DNA of 11,304 nt from Ferruginibacter sp. Lineage in GTDB: Bacteria; Bacteroidota; Bacteroidia; Chitinophagales; Chitinophagaceae. The stretch spans positions 1-11,304 of the forward strand of contig JAURKN010000245.1 in assembly GCA_030831725.1 (NCBI GenBank), read 5' to 3'. Shown in pieces: positions 1 through 5,537 of this stretch. How positions within the stretch are numbered: the stretch's first letter is position 1; each line of letters starts with the position of its first letter. A program made the translations under genes and the position numbers. The notes beneath the pieces are model-generated. The model was not told where the DNA came from. It was given only the letters and a program-made list of their open reading frames with translations, and made no database searches.

Positions 1-278
1 ATGTAGACCAGGTTAGAAACCGTGCAGGACTTGCACCACTTACCGGAAGTATTACAGAAGCTCAATTTTTGGATGCCATCTATAACGAGAGAAGACACGA
101 ATTCGCATTTGAAATGCATCGTTGGTATGATCTGCTCCGTCATCCTGATCCGAATTATTTCATCAATGTGATGAGAGCTGCAGGAAAAACGAACATACAG
201 CCGAAGCATCGCTATATGCCGATTCCGCAAGGAGAAAGAGACAAAAATCCGAATTTGACACAAAACGAAGGATATTAA
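1..278 (+). CDS. SusD/RagB-family glycan-binding lipoprotein, C-terminal fragment
   Basis: This is the last ~91 codons of a gene that begins before the window; the reading frame is open from base 3. The visible segment has the C-terminal signature of SusD/RagB proteins: 'AIYNERRHEFAFEMHRWYDL' (codons from base 72), then 'YMPIPQGERDKNPNLTQNEGY' split around the PIP element, ending in the family's typical NPNLxQNxGY tail. SusD proteins are outer-membrane surface lipoproteins that cap a SusC TonB-dependent transporter and deliver oligosaccharides to it. The partner susC would lie further upstream. A PKD lipoprotein and two GH16 enzymes follow directly, so the likely substrate is a beta-1,3-glucan such as laminarin. 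That substrate is inferred from the neighbours and not read from this fragment. The TTG at 69 is an internal leucine codon, not a start. Confidence 0.93.
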   Translation, partial: VDQVRNRAGLAPLTGSITEAQFLDAIYNERRHEFAFEMHRWYDLLRHPDPNYFINVMRAAGKTNIQPKHRYMPIPQGERDKNPNLTQNEGY

Positions 279-298
279 TCAAGCATAAAATAATTACA

Positions 299-1602
299 AT
301 GAGAATAACATTTTTCAAAAAGGGTTTGGTCTTGCCGCGCTGGTTGCAGGACTTACACAGTGTAAGAAAACGGATTTGGAACTTACAGGAGGTCCTTCTG
401 TAGCCGATTTTACTTTCGAACAAGCTGCAGGATCAGATACTTTACCTTATCCATATAAGGTTACTTTCACCAACACAAGCCAAGAAGAATTTTTGTACCA
501 ATGGAATTTTGGAGACAATTCACCATTGTCATCTGAAAAGAGTCCGGTGCACATCTTCAAGGTTGGTGGTTCTTTCAATGTGAACCTCACTACTGTGGGC
601 ACAAACGGCAATCATTCCATCACGAAGGTGGTTGCAGTATCAGACGCATGTTCCAACGATTTCTTCAACAAGCTCACTGGTTGTGCAAACGGAGAGTGGA
701 CTTGGAGCAATGATGGTGATGCGATCAAGGTTTTGTCGCCTGATGAAACCACAGTTTATTACTCAGGAGCACCTGCAGGCTGTCAGATTGATGATGTATA
801 CAAATTCAATGCTGATGGATCATTTACATATGATGCGAACGGTCAAACTTTCGATGTGCAATCAGGATACTCTTGTCAGGCACCAAAAGCAAACGCGTCC
901 AAATATCGTGTCGTCGCTACTGCGGGAAATCGACCTGTGATCCTTTTGAATCCGATCATTTCAGGAACCGGCAGACCCTTTATTGGAACAACTGATGTGG
1001 TGGAAGGTGATAAATACACCGTGATGAGTTATACTGCAAATACACTTACATTAAGGGGTTTGATCGAAGGGTCAGGAGGAGTGATTCTAGAGGTGAAACT
1101 GAGAAAGAATGAGCCATTGACTTTGGCGGATATTAAAAACATCCTTACCGGTGGAAGCAGCAAAAGTTGGAAACTCGATCCTGCTCCAGGTGCAAATTCC
1201 ATTGTTGTGGGCACGGAAGGTAACCCATCAGAATACTATGGAGGTGGGCCATTGGAGCCTAACTGTCAGGTAGATGATATTTATACTTTCACCACCAGCG
1301 ACTTGATCAGTTACAATGCCAACGGATCCACATTCAACGGAGGAAATATCTCTCCGAACTACAACTGTGGTTCAGATCGTTCTTACAGCAACCAAACATA
1401 CACTTTCGGTCCAGTTACCGGCGGTGTCGCAGGTCTTGCAACTTTACAGCTTCCACAAACACCACCGGCTGTATTTATCGGTACAACGGATGTACCAGCA
1501 GAGAATGTATATCGTATCATTGATATCACACCAAACAGACTTATCCTCAGAGCAGGAAGCGGCTCCGGTGTAGTATTCCAATTCAGATTCATACCACAAT
1601 AA
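299..1602 (+). CDS. PKD-domain surface lipoprotein of the glucan locus, frame broken in the signal peptide
   Basis: Probable surface glycan-binding lipoprotein in the SusE/SusF-like position, 21 bases after the susD stop. The main frame is open from 289 to 1602 but has no good start before its lipobox 'GLTQC' (Cys codon 361-363). An ATG at 299 in another frame encodes MRITFFKK. One extra base in the A5G3 run (317-324) would fuse this to GFGLAALVAGLTQC, a complete lipoprotein signal with Cys at about residue 22. The restored protein has about 434 residues. As the sequence stands, the 299 frame stops at 401. After the signal comes a PKD-like domain (about nt 394-645; 'YQWNFGDNSPLSSEKSPVHIF' region with the WxFGD core), then two copies of a ~145-residue module. 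No catalytic motif was seen. The break could be a sequence error, a real mutation or -1 frameshifting; the downstream frame shows no decay. Function is inferred from locus position. Confidence 0.82.
661..1599 (+). repeat. Two tandem copies of a ~145-residue module within the PKD lipoprotein
   Basis: Copy 1 spans about nt 661-1107 and copy 2 about nt 1132-1599. They align end to end at protein level. Both start with an LTG..(W) segment (LTGCANGEWTW / LTGGSSKSWKL). Both then have CQxDDxYxF followed by an N-G-x-T/Q-F turn (CQIDDVYKF / CQVDDIYTF), next PFIGTTDV / VFIGTTDV, and finally a hydrophobic beta-strand end (ILEVKLR / VFQFRFI). The DNA copies have diverged, so this is an old protein-domain duplication and not a recent DNA repeat. 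I do not recognise the module by name. The beta-rich pattern suits a carbohydrate-binding domain, but this is inference. Confidence 0.75.
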
Positions 1603-1613
1603 AAAATTAAAAA

Positions 1614-2465
1614 ATGAAAATCATAAAACAAACCGCGATTGTACTCTCGCTAGCCATCATCATATCTGTTGGCTGTACAGATAAAAAAGAAATACCGGTG
1701 GTAACGCCGACTCCACCTGTCGCAGACCTGAACTGGGAATTTGAGAATTCTCCCATGTGGCAGGATGAGTTTGACAACAACGGAGCACCTGATCTGACCA
1801 AATGGTCATTTGATGTTGGTGGCAACGGCTGGGGTAACAACGAACTCCAATATTATACCAATGGCTACAACGCTTCAGTATCTAACGGGAATCTTGAAAT
1901 CGTAGCAAAAAAAGAGACTGTTTCAGGCAGGTCATACACATCTACACGTTTGGTTAGCCGTGGTAAAGGTGATTTCTTATATGGAAGATTTGAAGTGCGT
2001 GCGAAACTTCCAAAAGGAAGAGGAACATGGCCAGCAATTTGGATGTTGTCTACCGAAAATCAGTTCGGACCTTGGCCATCCTCCGGCGAAATCGATATCA
2101 TGGAGCATGTAGGATATGAGCAAAACAAAGTACACTGCAGTATTCATACATCTGCTTTCAACGGAGCGAGAGGCAATCAAAAATCAGCTTCTCAACTTAT
2201 ACCAACCGCAACAGATGATTTTCATGTGTATCGCGTTGATTGGACACCTTATGCGGTTAGAGGATATATCGATGGAGAAAAGTATTTTGAATATACCAAC
2301 GACAACAAAGGGTTTACCACTTGGCCATTCAATAAGAAATTTCATATGATCATGAATATCGCAGTAGGAGGCAATTGGGGCGGTGCGCAGGGTATTGATG
2401 ACACTATCTTTCCAAAATCCATGTTGGTGGATTATGTGAGGGTTTACAAAATGATTGAACAATAA
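1614..2465 (+). CDS. GH16 endo-beta-1,3(4)-glucanase (laminarinase-type), lipoprotein
   Basis: A 283-residue glycoside hydrolase of family 16, predicted to cut internal beta-1,3 (or mixed 1,3/1,4) glucosyl bonds with retention of configuration. Residues 1-21 form a lipoprotein signal (MKIIKQ, hydrophobic core, ISVGC with Cys21), so the enzyme is probably membrane-anchored, perhaps at the cell surface. The GH16 domain covers about residues 45-281. WGNNELQYYT (73-82) is a substrate-cleft segment. GEIDIMEHVG carries the ExDxxE site with nucleophile Glu159, Asp161 and acid/base Glu164; the extra residue (beta-bulge) is typical of laminarinases. The C-terminal VDYVRVY strand is also typical. No carbohydrate-binding module or type IX secretion tail is present. 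It starts 11 bases after the PKD lipoprotein stop, so the two are almost certainly co-transcribed. Laminarin is the likeliest substrate; exact linkage preference cannot be read. Confidence 0.93.
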   Translation: MKIIKQTAIVLSLAIIISVGCTDKKEIPVVTPTPPVADLNWEFENSPMWQDEFDNNGAPDLTKWSFDVGGNGWGNNELQYYTNGYNASVSNGNLEIVAKKETVSGRSYTSTRLVSRGKGDFLYGRFEVRAKLPKGRGTWPAIWMLSTENQFGPWPSSGEIDIMEHVGYEQNKVHCSIHTSAFNGARGNQKSASQLIPTATDDFHVYRVDWTPYAVRGYIDGEKYFEYTNDNKGFTTWPFNKKFHMIMNIAVGGNWGGAQGIDDTIFPKSMLVDYVRVYKMIEQ

Positions 2466-2553
2466 TACGAGTCTCACACCACTCGACAAACTGACCATAT
2501 TCTATGCCGTAGATCAATGAATTCGGCGAAAAATAGGTCACAAAACCGATGAA

Positions 2554-3363
2554 ATGAATAAATACATCATGCTCATAATGCTGTGTTTGGTTTGTTTTAA
2601 AAATCAGACTGAATCACAGGTTGTTTCGAAAAGGAAACTGATTTGGAGTGACGAATTCAATTGTGCGGAATCTTTGCCGGATACAACAAAATGGAATTAT
2701 GACAAAGGGAATGGTTGTCCCGCCCTATGTGGCTGGGGGAATAACGAACAGCAGTTCTATACTGATGGACGTTTGAAAAATACCCGAATTGAAAATGGAA
2801 TGTTGATCATTGAAGCACATAAGGAAGAATTTCAAAATGCCAAATACACTTCAGCAAGGTTGACATCCAAAAACAAAGGAGACTGGAAATATGGTCGTAT
2901 GGAAATCAAAGCCCGTATTCCTTCAGGAAGAGGCATATGGCCTGCAATCTGGATGATGCCCACCAAAAACGAATATGGCACATGGCCTCATAGTGGAGAG
3001 ATTGATATCATGGAAAATGTAGGATACTGGCCTGATTCATTATTTGCTACAGTACATACAGGATACTACAATGGTATGAATGGCACTCAAAAAACCAAAG
3101 CTATTCATCACAACACCCTTTCCAAAGAGTTTCATGTTTTTGCGATAGAATGGAATAGTGAGAAAATTGATTTTTTTGTGGATGATCAAAAATATCAAAG
3201 CTTCTCGAATGATCATACCAATACGGAAGCATGGCCATTTGACAAAGAGTTTCATATGTTGTTGAATGTAGCGGTTGGTGGTCATTGGGGAGGCAAGTAC
3301 GGCATTGATGACACCATATTTCCACAACGGATGGAAATCGATTATGTAAGGGTATATCAATAA
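2554..3363 (+). CDS. Second GH16 endo-beta-1,3(4)-glucanase (laminarinase-type), Sec-secreted
   Basis: A 269-residue GH16 paralogue of the preceding enzyme; in the catalytic stretch more than half of positions match by eye. The start is ATG 2554, because the ATG at 2549 is followed at once by a stop. The N-terminus (MNKYIMLIMLCLVCF) is hydrophobic and fits a Sec signal. Cys14 sits in a poor lipobox (C-L-V-C), so periplasmic or secreted is likelier than lipidated. The GH16 domain spans about residues 28-269. WGNNEQQFYT is at 61-70. GEIDIMENVG carries Glu149 (nucleophile), Asp151 and Glu154 (acid/base) with the laminarinase-type ExDxxE spacing. Unlike its neighbour it has a CPALC pair (Cys55/Cys59) just before the cleft motif, which could form a disulfide. 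It lies 88 bases after the first GH16 gene and is followed by a terminator at 3410, so it ends the locus. Confidence 0.92.
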   Translation: MNKYIMLIMLCLVCFKNQTESQVVSKRKLIWSDEFNCAESLPDTTKWNYDKGNGCPALCGWGNNEQQFYTDGRLKNTRIENGMLIIEAHKEEFQNAKYTSARLTSKNKGDWKYGRMEIKARIPSGRGIWPAIWMMPTKNEYGTWPHSGEIDIMENVGYWPDSLFATVHTGYYNGMNGTQKTKAIHHNTLSKEFHVFAIEWNSEKIDFFVDDQKYQSFSNDHTNTEAWPFDKEFHMLLNVAVGGHWGGKYGIDDTIFPQRMEIDYVRVYQ

Positions 3364-3409
3364 TCCATTTTTTTAGCTCGTTTTTTTGATTGATATGGTA
3401 TCAAACATG

Positions 3410-3441
3410 AAATGACTCCCATTCGGGGGTCATTTTCTTTT
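3410..3441 (+). terminator. Rho-independent terminator ending the glucan utilisation locus
   Basis: The 11-base arms AAATGACTCCC (3410-3420) and GGGGGTCATTT (3425-3435) pair with a single G-T wobble around the loop ATTC. The T-rich tail TTTTCTTTT runs through 3441. It sits about 47 bases after the second GH16 stop. It overlaps the first codons of the longest ORF reading into the next gene, which is evidence against that upstream start. Confidence 0.88.
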
Positions 3442-3472
3442 GCTGGAATACGAGGAAAAAGGGCCCAAATGC

Positions 3473-3496
3473 TTGTTGATTTTTTTTTATCAACAA
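3473..3496. other. Perfect 8-bp hairpin with an all-T loop upstream of the ligase gene
   Basis: TTGTTGAT (3473-3480) and ATCAACAA (3489-3496) are exact reverse complements separated by eight T residues. It lies 32 bases before the ATG at 3529. It has no T tail, so it is not a normal terminator for the plus strand. It may be an operator, a leader hairpin or chance. A weak -7-like TATATTTA follows at 3504-3511. Confidence 0.4.
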
Positions 3497-3528
3497 CCGG
3501 AATTATATTTAACATAAATCCGGAAAAG

Positions 3529-4641
3529 ATGAATGGTATCTCATATCGTCAGTTCACCGTAGGAGTGGAAGAGGAATACATGGTCATGGATCCCGCAACG
3601 GGAGAGTTGAAGGGGCATGAACAGCGTATTGTCAAAGAAGGGCAAAAAATATTCGGAGAGAAAGTCAAAGCGGAAATGCATCAGGCTGTGGTGGAAGTAG
3701 GTACAGACATCTGCCAGGGTGTTGAGGATGCATTTCTTGATGTGAGCAATCTCAGAAAAACAATGAACGACATAGCGGGAGATCAGGGATTTTGGCTTGG
3801 AGCCAGTGGGACACATCCATTCAGTCATTGGGAAAAACAGCTGATTACCGAGCATGCCAGATATAGCGAGATTGTCAATGAATTCCAGGATGCGGCTCGA
3901 AGCAATCTGATTTTTGGTCTGCATGTTCATATTGGAATGGAATCAAGGGAGATGGCCATCCATATTGCCAATTCAGCCAGGTATTTTCTGCCCCATGTGT
4001 TTGCATTGAGCACGAATTCACCATTCTGGGAGGGAAGAAAAACCGGGTATAAATCGTACCGCACCAAAGTGTTTGAAAAATTTCCGAGAACCGGAATACC
4101 CGACGAGTTCAAGAGCATCGAGGATTATGATAATTATGTGAAGATGCTCATCAAAACCAACTGTATAGACAATCCGAAAAAGATATGGTGGGATTTAAGG
4201 GTTCATCCGGTTTTCAACACATTGGAGTTCAGGATATGCGACATTCCATTGACCGTTCAGGAGACGATGGCGATTACAGGAATTTTTCAGGCGATTTGTG
4301 CGAAATTATATAAGCTCAGGGTGCAGAATCTGAAATTCATTACATATGGTAGAGCTTTATTGAATGAGAATAAATTCAGGGCCAGCAGGTATGGGGTGGA
4401 GGGGAGTCTGATTGATTTCGGGAAGGCGGAGGAAGTGAATACCAAGGTATTGATTTATGAGCTGCTTGATTTTGTTGATGATGTATTGCCACATTTGGGG
4501 AGCAAGCATGTTGTAGGGCAGGTGCAACAGATTCTGGAGTCTGGTACCGGAGCGGATAGGCAGTTGAGTTGTTATGAGGCCAATCGAAGCTGGGGGGATG
4601 TAGTAGGGTTTATCCGAAAAAGTTTTTTGGCGGGTATATGA
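3529..4641 (+). CDS. GCS2/YbdK-type carboxylate-amine ligase (glutamate-cysteine ligase-like)
   Basis: A 370-residue member of the glutamate-cysteine ligase family 2 (YbdK-type carboxylate-amine ligases). These are ATP-dependent enzymes that join an amino acid carboxylate to an amine; some make gamma-glutamylcysteine weakly, and many have unknown true substrates. Seen: FTVGVEEEYMVMD (9-21) with the acidic metal/ATP-site Glu cluster, HQAVVEVGTD (51-60), GASGTHPF (91-98), LHVHIGM (131-137), RYFLPHVFALSTNSPFW region (151-167), WWDLRVHP (220-227) and LEFRICD (232-238). The start is set at ATG 3529, which puts the VEEE motif at the usual distance from the N-terminus and gives the usual length. The alternative ATG at 3412 would add 39 residues encoded by a terminator and a hairpin. 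The gene stands alone between a terminator and a tRNA gene, with no partner that reveals its substrate. Confidence 0.88.
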   Translation: MNGISYRQFTVGVEEEYMVMDPATGELKGHEQRIVKEGQKIFGEKVKAEMHQAVVEVGTDICQGVEDAFLDVSNLRKTMNDIAGDQGFWLGASGTHPFSHWEKQLITEHARYSEIVNEFQDAARSNLIFGLHVHIGMESREMAIHIANSARYFLPHVFALSTNSPFWEGRKTGYKSYRTKVFEKFPRTGIPDEFKSIEDYDNYVKMLIKTNCIDNPKKIWWDLRVHPVFNTLEFRICDIPLTVQETMAITGIFQAICAKLYKLRVQNLKFITYGRALLNENKFRASRYGVEGSLIDFGKAEEVNTKVLIYELLDFVDDVLPHLGSKHVVGQVQQILESGTGADRQLSCYEANRSWGDVVGFIRKSFLAGI

Positions 4642-4748
4642 GAAAAAAACTTGTCAATTTGAGCTAGGGAAGAGCTACAGGATTGATATCCATTCAGTTA
4701 GTGTATCATAAAAATTCAAAAGATTTCTTTTTTGAAGTCAAAAACGTT

Positions 4749-4756
4749 TATATTTG
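4749..4756 (+). promoter_or_regulatory. Bacteroidota -7 promoter element for tRNA-Arg
   Basis: TATATTTG matches the Bacteroidota -7 consensus TAnnTTTG exactly and lies 15 bases before the mature tRNA 5' end, so transcription would start at about 4763. The -33 partner is unclear. TTTG at 4731-4734 is only 14 bases upstream, shorter than the usual ~19. TTTC at 4724-4727 has better spacing (21) but a weaker match. Confidence 0.6.
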
Positions 4757-4771
4757 CACCCTGAATTATTT

Positions 4772-4845
4772 GGCTGCGTAGCTCAACTGAATAGAGCATC
4801 TGACTACGGATCAGAAGGTTTTAGGTTTGAATCCTAACGCGGTCA
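4772..4845 (+). tRNA. tRNA-Arg (anticodon ACG)
   Basis: A complete 74-nt cloverleaf. The acceptor stem is 4772-4778 with 4838-4844 (two G-T wobbles), and the D stem is GCTC/GAGC. The anticodon stem TCTGA/TCAGA encloses loop CTACGGA with anticodon ACG at 4806-4808. The variable loop is AGGTT, the T stem is TTAGG/CCTAA with loop TTTGAAT, and the discriminator is A4845. Arginine identity elements A20 (4791), C35 and A73 are present. A34 would normally be edited to inosine by TadA to read CGU/CGC/CGA. No CCA is encoded. The D loop has A where G19 is expected and the T loop has T where C56 is expected, a matched change (see findings). Confidence 0.95.
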
Positions 4846-4853
4846 CACTTTCT

Positions 4854-4880
4854 AACGCTGGTTATAAACCAGCGTTTTTC
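4854..4880 (+). terminator. Rho-independent terminator of tRNA-Arg
   Basis: A perfect 10-bp stem, AACGCTGGTT (4854-4863) with AACCAGCGTT (4867-4876), closes a three-base loop and runs into TTTTT (4875-4879). It begins eight bases after the tRNA discriminator. It also lies 14 bases past the stop of the convergent regulator gene, but on that strand the stem is followed by TTAGAAAG. It would therefore be a weak terminator for the regulator. Confidence 0.92.
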
Positions 4881-4894
4881 ATTTACCCCCTTTT

Positions 4895-5377
4895 TTACCC
4901 CTTACCCCTCAATAGCATCAAATCGGGTTGAGCATATTTATATACCTTAAAGTAAATGGTGGTTTTGGTTTGATTTACACCTTCGATTTTACTTATCTCA
5001 TTTACAAAATCGACCAAGTGGTTATTATCCCGGCACATTACATCAACTTCCAAATCATAATCGCCGGATGTCATCGCTAAAAAACTTACTTCCGGTAGTT
5101 TACTGATTTTTGTAGCTACAATTTCTTTAAATGTAGCCGGCCGGACAAATACTGCAATATGCGCATAACATCTAAATCCTACTTTATCCGGGTTTACTCG
5201 TCCAATGATGTTGATTGTACCATCATCTATCATTTTATTGAATCTTGTTCTGACAGTGCCGATAGATACCTTCAACTTCTCAGCAATCACTGTAAAAGAC
5301 ATCCGCCCATCTTCTTGTAAACAAGAAAGGATTTCAAAATCTAGACTGTCTAAGGTTGGAGATGCTTCCTGGTTCAT
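4895..5377 (-). CDS. Lrp/AsnC-family transcriptional regulator
   Basis: A 160-residue feast/famine regulator of the Lrp/AsnC family, which bind DNA as dimers or higher assemblies and sense small amino-acid-like ligands. The N-terminal winged helix-turn-helix covers about residues 9-60: LDSLDFEILSCLQEDGR, then the recognition-helix segment SIGTVRTRFNKMIDDG. The RAM ligand-binding domain covers about 72-147 and has the typical MTSGDYDLEVDVMCRD segment (102-117). Length and start (ATG at 5377) are normal for the family. It is transcribed away from the dehydrogenase gene across a 160-bp AT-rich region containing two palindromes. This arrangement suggests it controls the divergent catabolic genes and possibly itself. 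A pathway intermediate such as beta-alanine or beta-aminoisobutyrate is a plausible ligand, by inference only. Its last codons contain repeated GGGGTAA units, the stop lying just after the second. Confidence 0.92.
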   Translation of the reverse strand: MNQEASPTLDSLDFEILSCLQEDGRMSFTVIAEKLKVSIGTVRTRFNKMIDDGTINIIGRVNPDKVGFRCYAHIAVFVRPATFKEIVATKISKLPEVSFLAMTSGDYDLEVDVMCRDNNHLVDFVNEISKIEGVNQTKTTIYFKVYKYAQPDLMLLRGKG

Positions 5378-5411
5378 TTCAAAATTTGCGTAAAAAAGAT
5401 CGTGAAAATAA

Positions 5412-5427
5412 AAATATAGCTATATTT
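5412..5427. promoter_or_regulatory. Perfect 16-bp palindrome, candidate Lrp-type operator
   Basis: AAATATAGCTATATTT is an uninterrupted 8+8 palindrome centred between 5419 and 5420, 35 bp upstream of the regulator start codon. AT-rich palindromes are the usual target of Lrp/AsnC proteins. Its right half contains TATATTTA (5421-5428), one base off the -7 consensus toward the dehydrogenase gene, but no well-spaced -33 box was found. Binding is not shown. Confidence 0.5.
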
Positions 5428-5434
5428 ATAGGTA

Positions 5435-5450
5435 AAAATACAAATATTTT
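5435..5450. promoter_or_regulatory. Interrupted 16-bp palindrome, second candidate operator half
   Basis: AAAATA-N4-TATTTT, with its centre 23 bp from the centre of the palindrome at 5412, close to two helical turns. Paired sites at this spacing suit cooperative binding by an Lrp-type oligomer. On the minus strand it includes TATTTG (5446-5441), which could be part of a -7 element for the regulator gene. AT-rich sequence makes chance symmetry fairly likely. Confidence 0.35.
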
Positions 5451-5493
5451 AGAAAAAGTGAAATCGGCTGTAAAAAGTGAAGATTTAATTACA

Positions 5494-5519
5494 AATCAAT
5501 AAACAACAAACACCAAACA
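5494..5519 (+). repeat. 26-nt G-free leader element, copy 1 (before the dehydrogenase gene)
   Basis: This A/C-rich, G-free stretch matches 7132-7157 at 23 of 26 positions without gaps. It ends 18 bases before the ATG at 5538. A-rich unstructured leaders are usual in Bacteroidota, which mostly initiate without a Shine-Dalgarno sequence, so it probably belongs to the 5' untranslated region. A shorter relative, AATCAATAAA, sits before the permease gene at 8526-8535. Confidence 0.55.
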
Positions 5520-5537
5520 AAAAAACAAACAATAGAG

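Noticed and set aside
632..940. 102-codon plus-strand ORF inside the PKD lipoprotein gene
   Set aside because: It overlaps a clearly coding frame, has a composition with no domain pattern, and is a frame shadow.
2587..2595. Cys14 of the second GH16 protein as a lipidation site
   Set aside because: The residues before it (C-L-V) do not fit a good lipobox, and the hydrophobic core would be very short.
3390..3404. TTGATA-TGG-TATCAA short inverted repeat after the second GH16 gene
   Set aside because: The stem is six AT-rich pairs with no T tail. The stronger terminator at 3410 accounts for the end of the unit.
3541..3930. 129-codon minus-strand ORF opposite the ligase gene
   Set aside because: It is antisense to conserved GCS2 motifs and has no recognisable protein features.
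4845..4880. tRNA 3' end as an integration (attachment) site
   Set aside because: No integrase gene and no repeat of the tRNA 3' end was seen in the window; a normal terminator follows.
4883..4909. G-tracts on the minus strand at the 3' end of the regulator gene (repeated GGGGTAA) as a possible G-quadruplex
   Set aside because: Only three runs of four or more G are present, one short of an intramolecular four-tract quadruplex. The simple repeat spans the stop codon.
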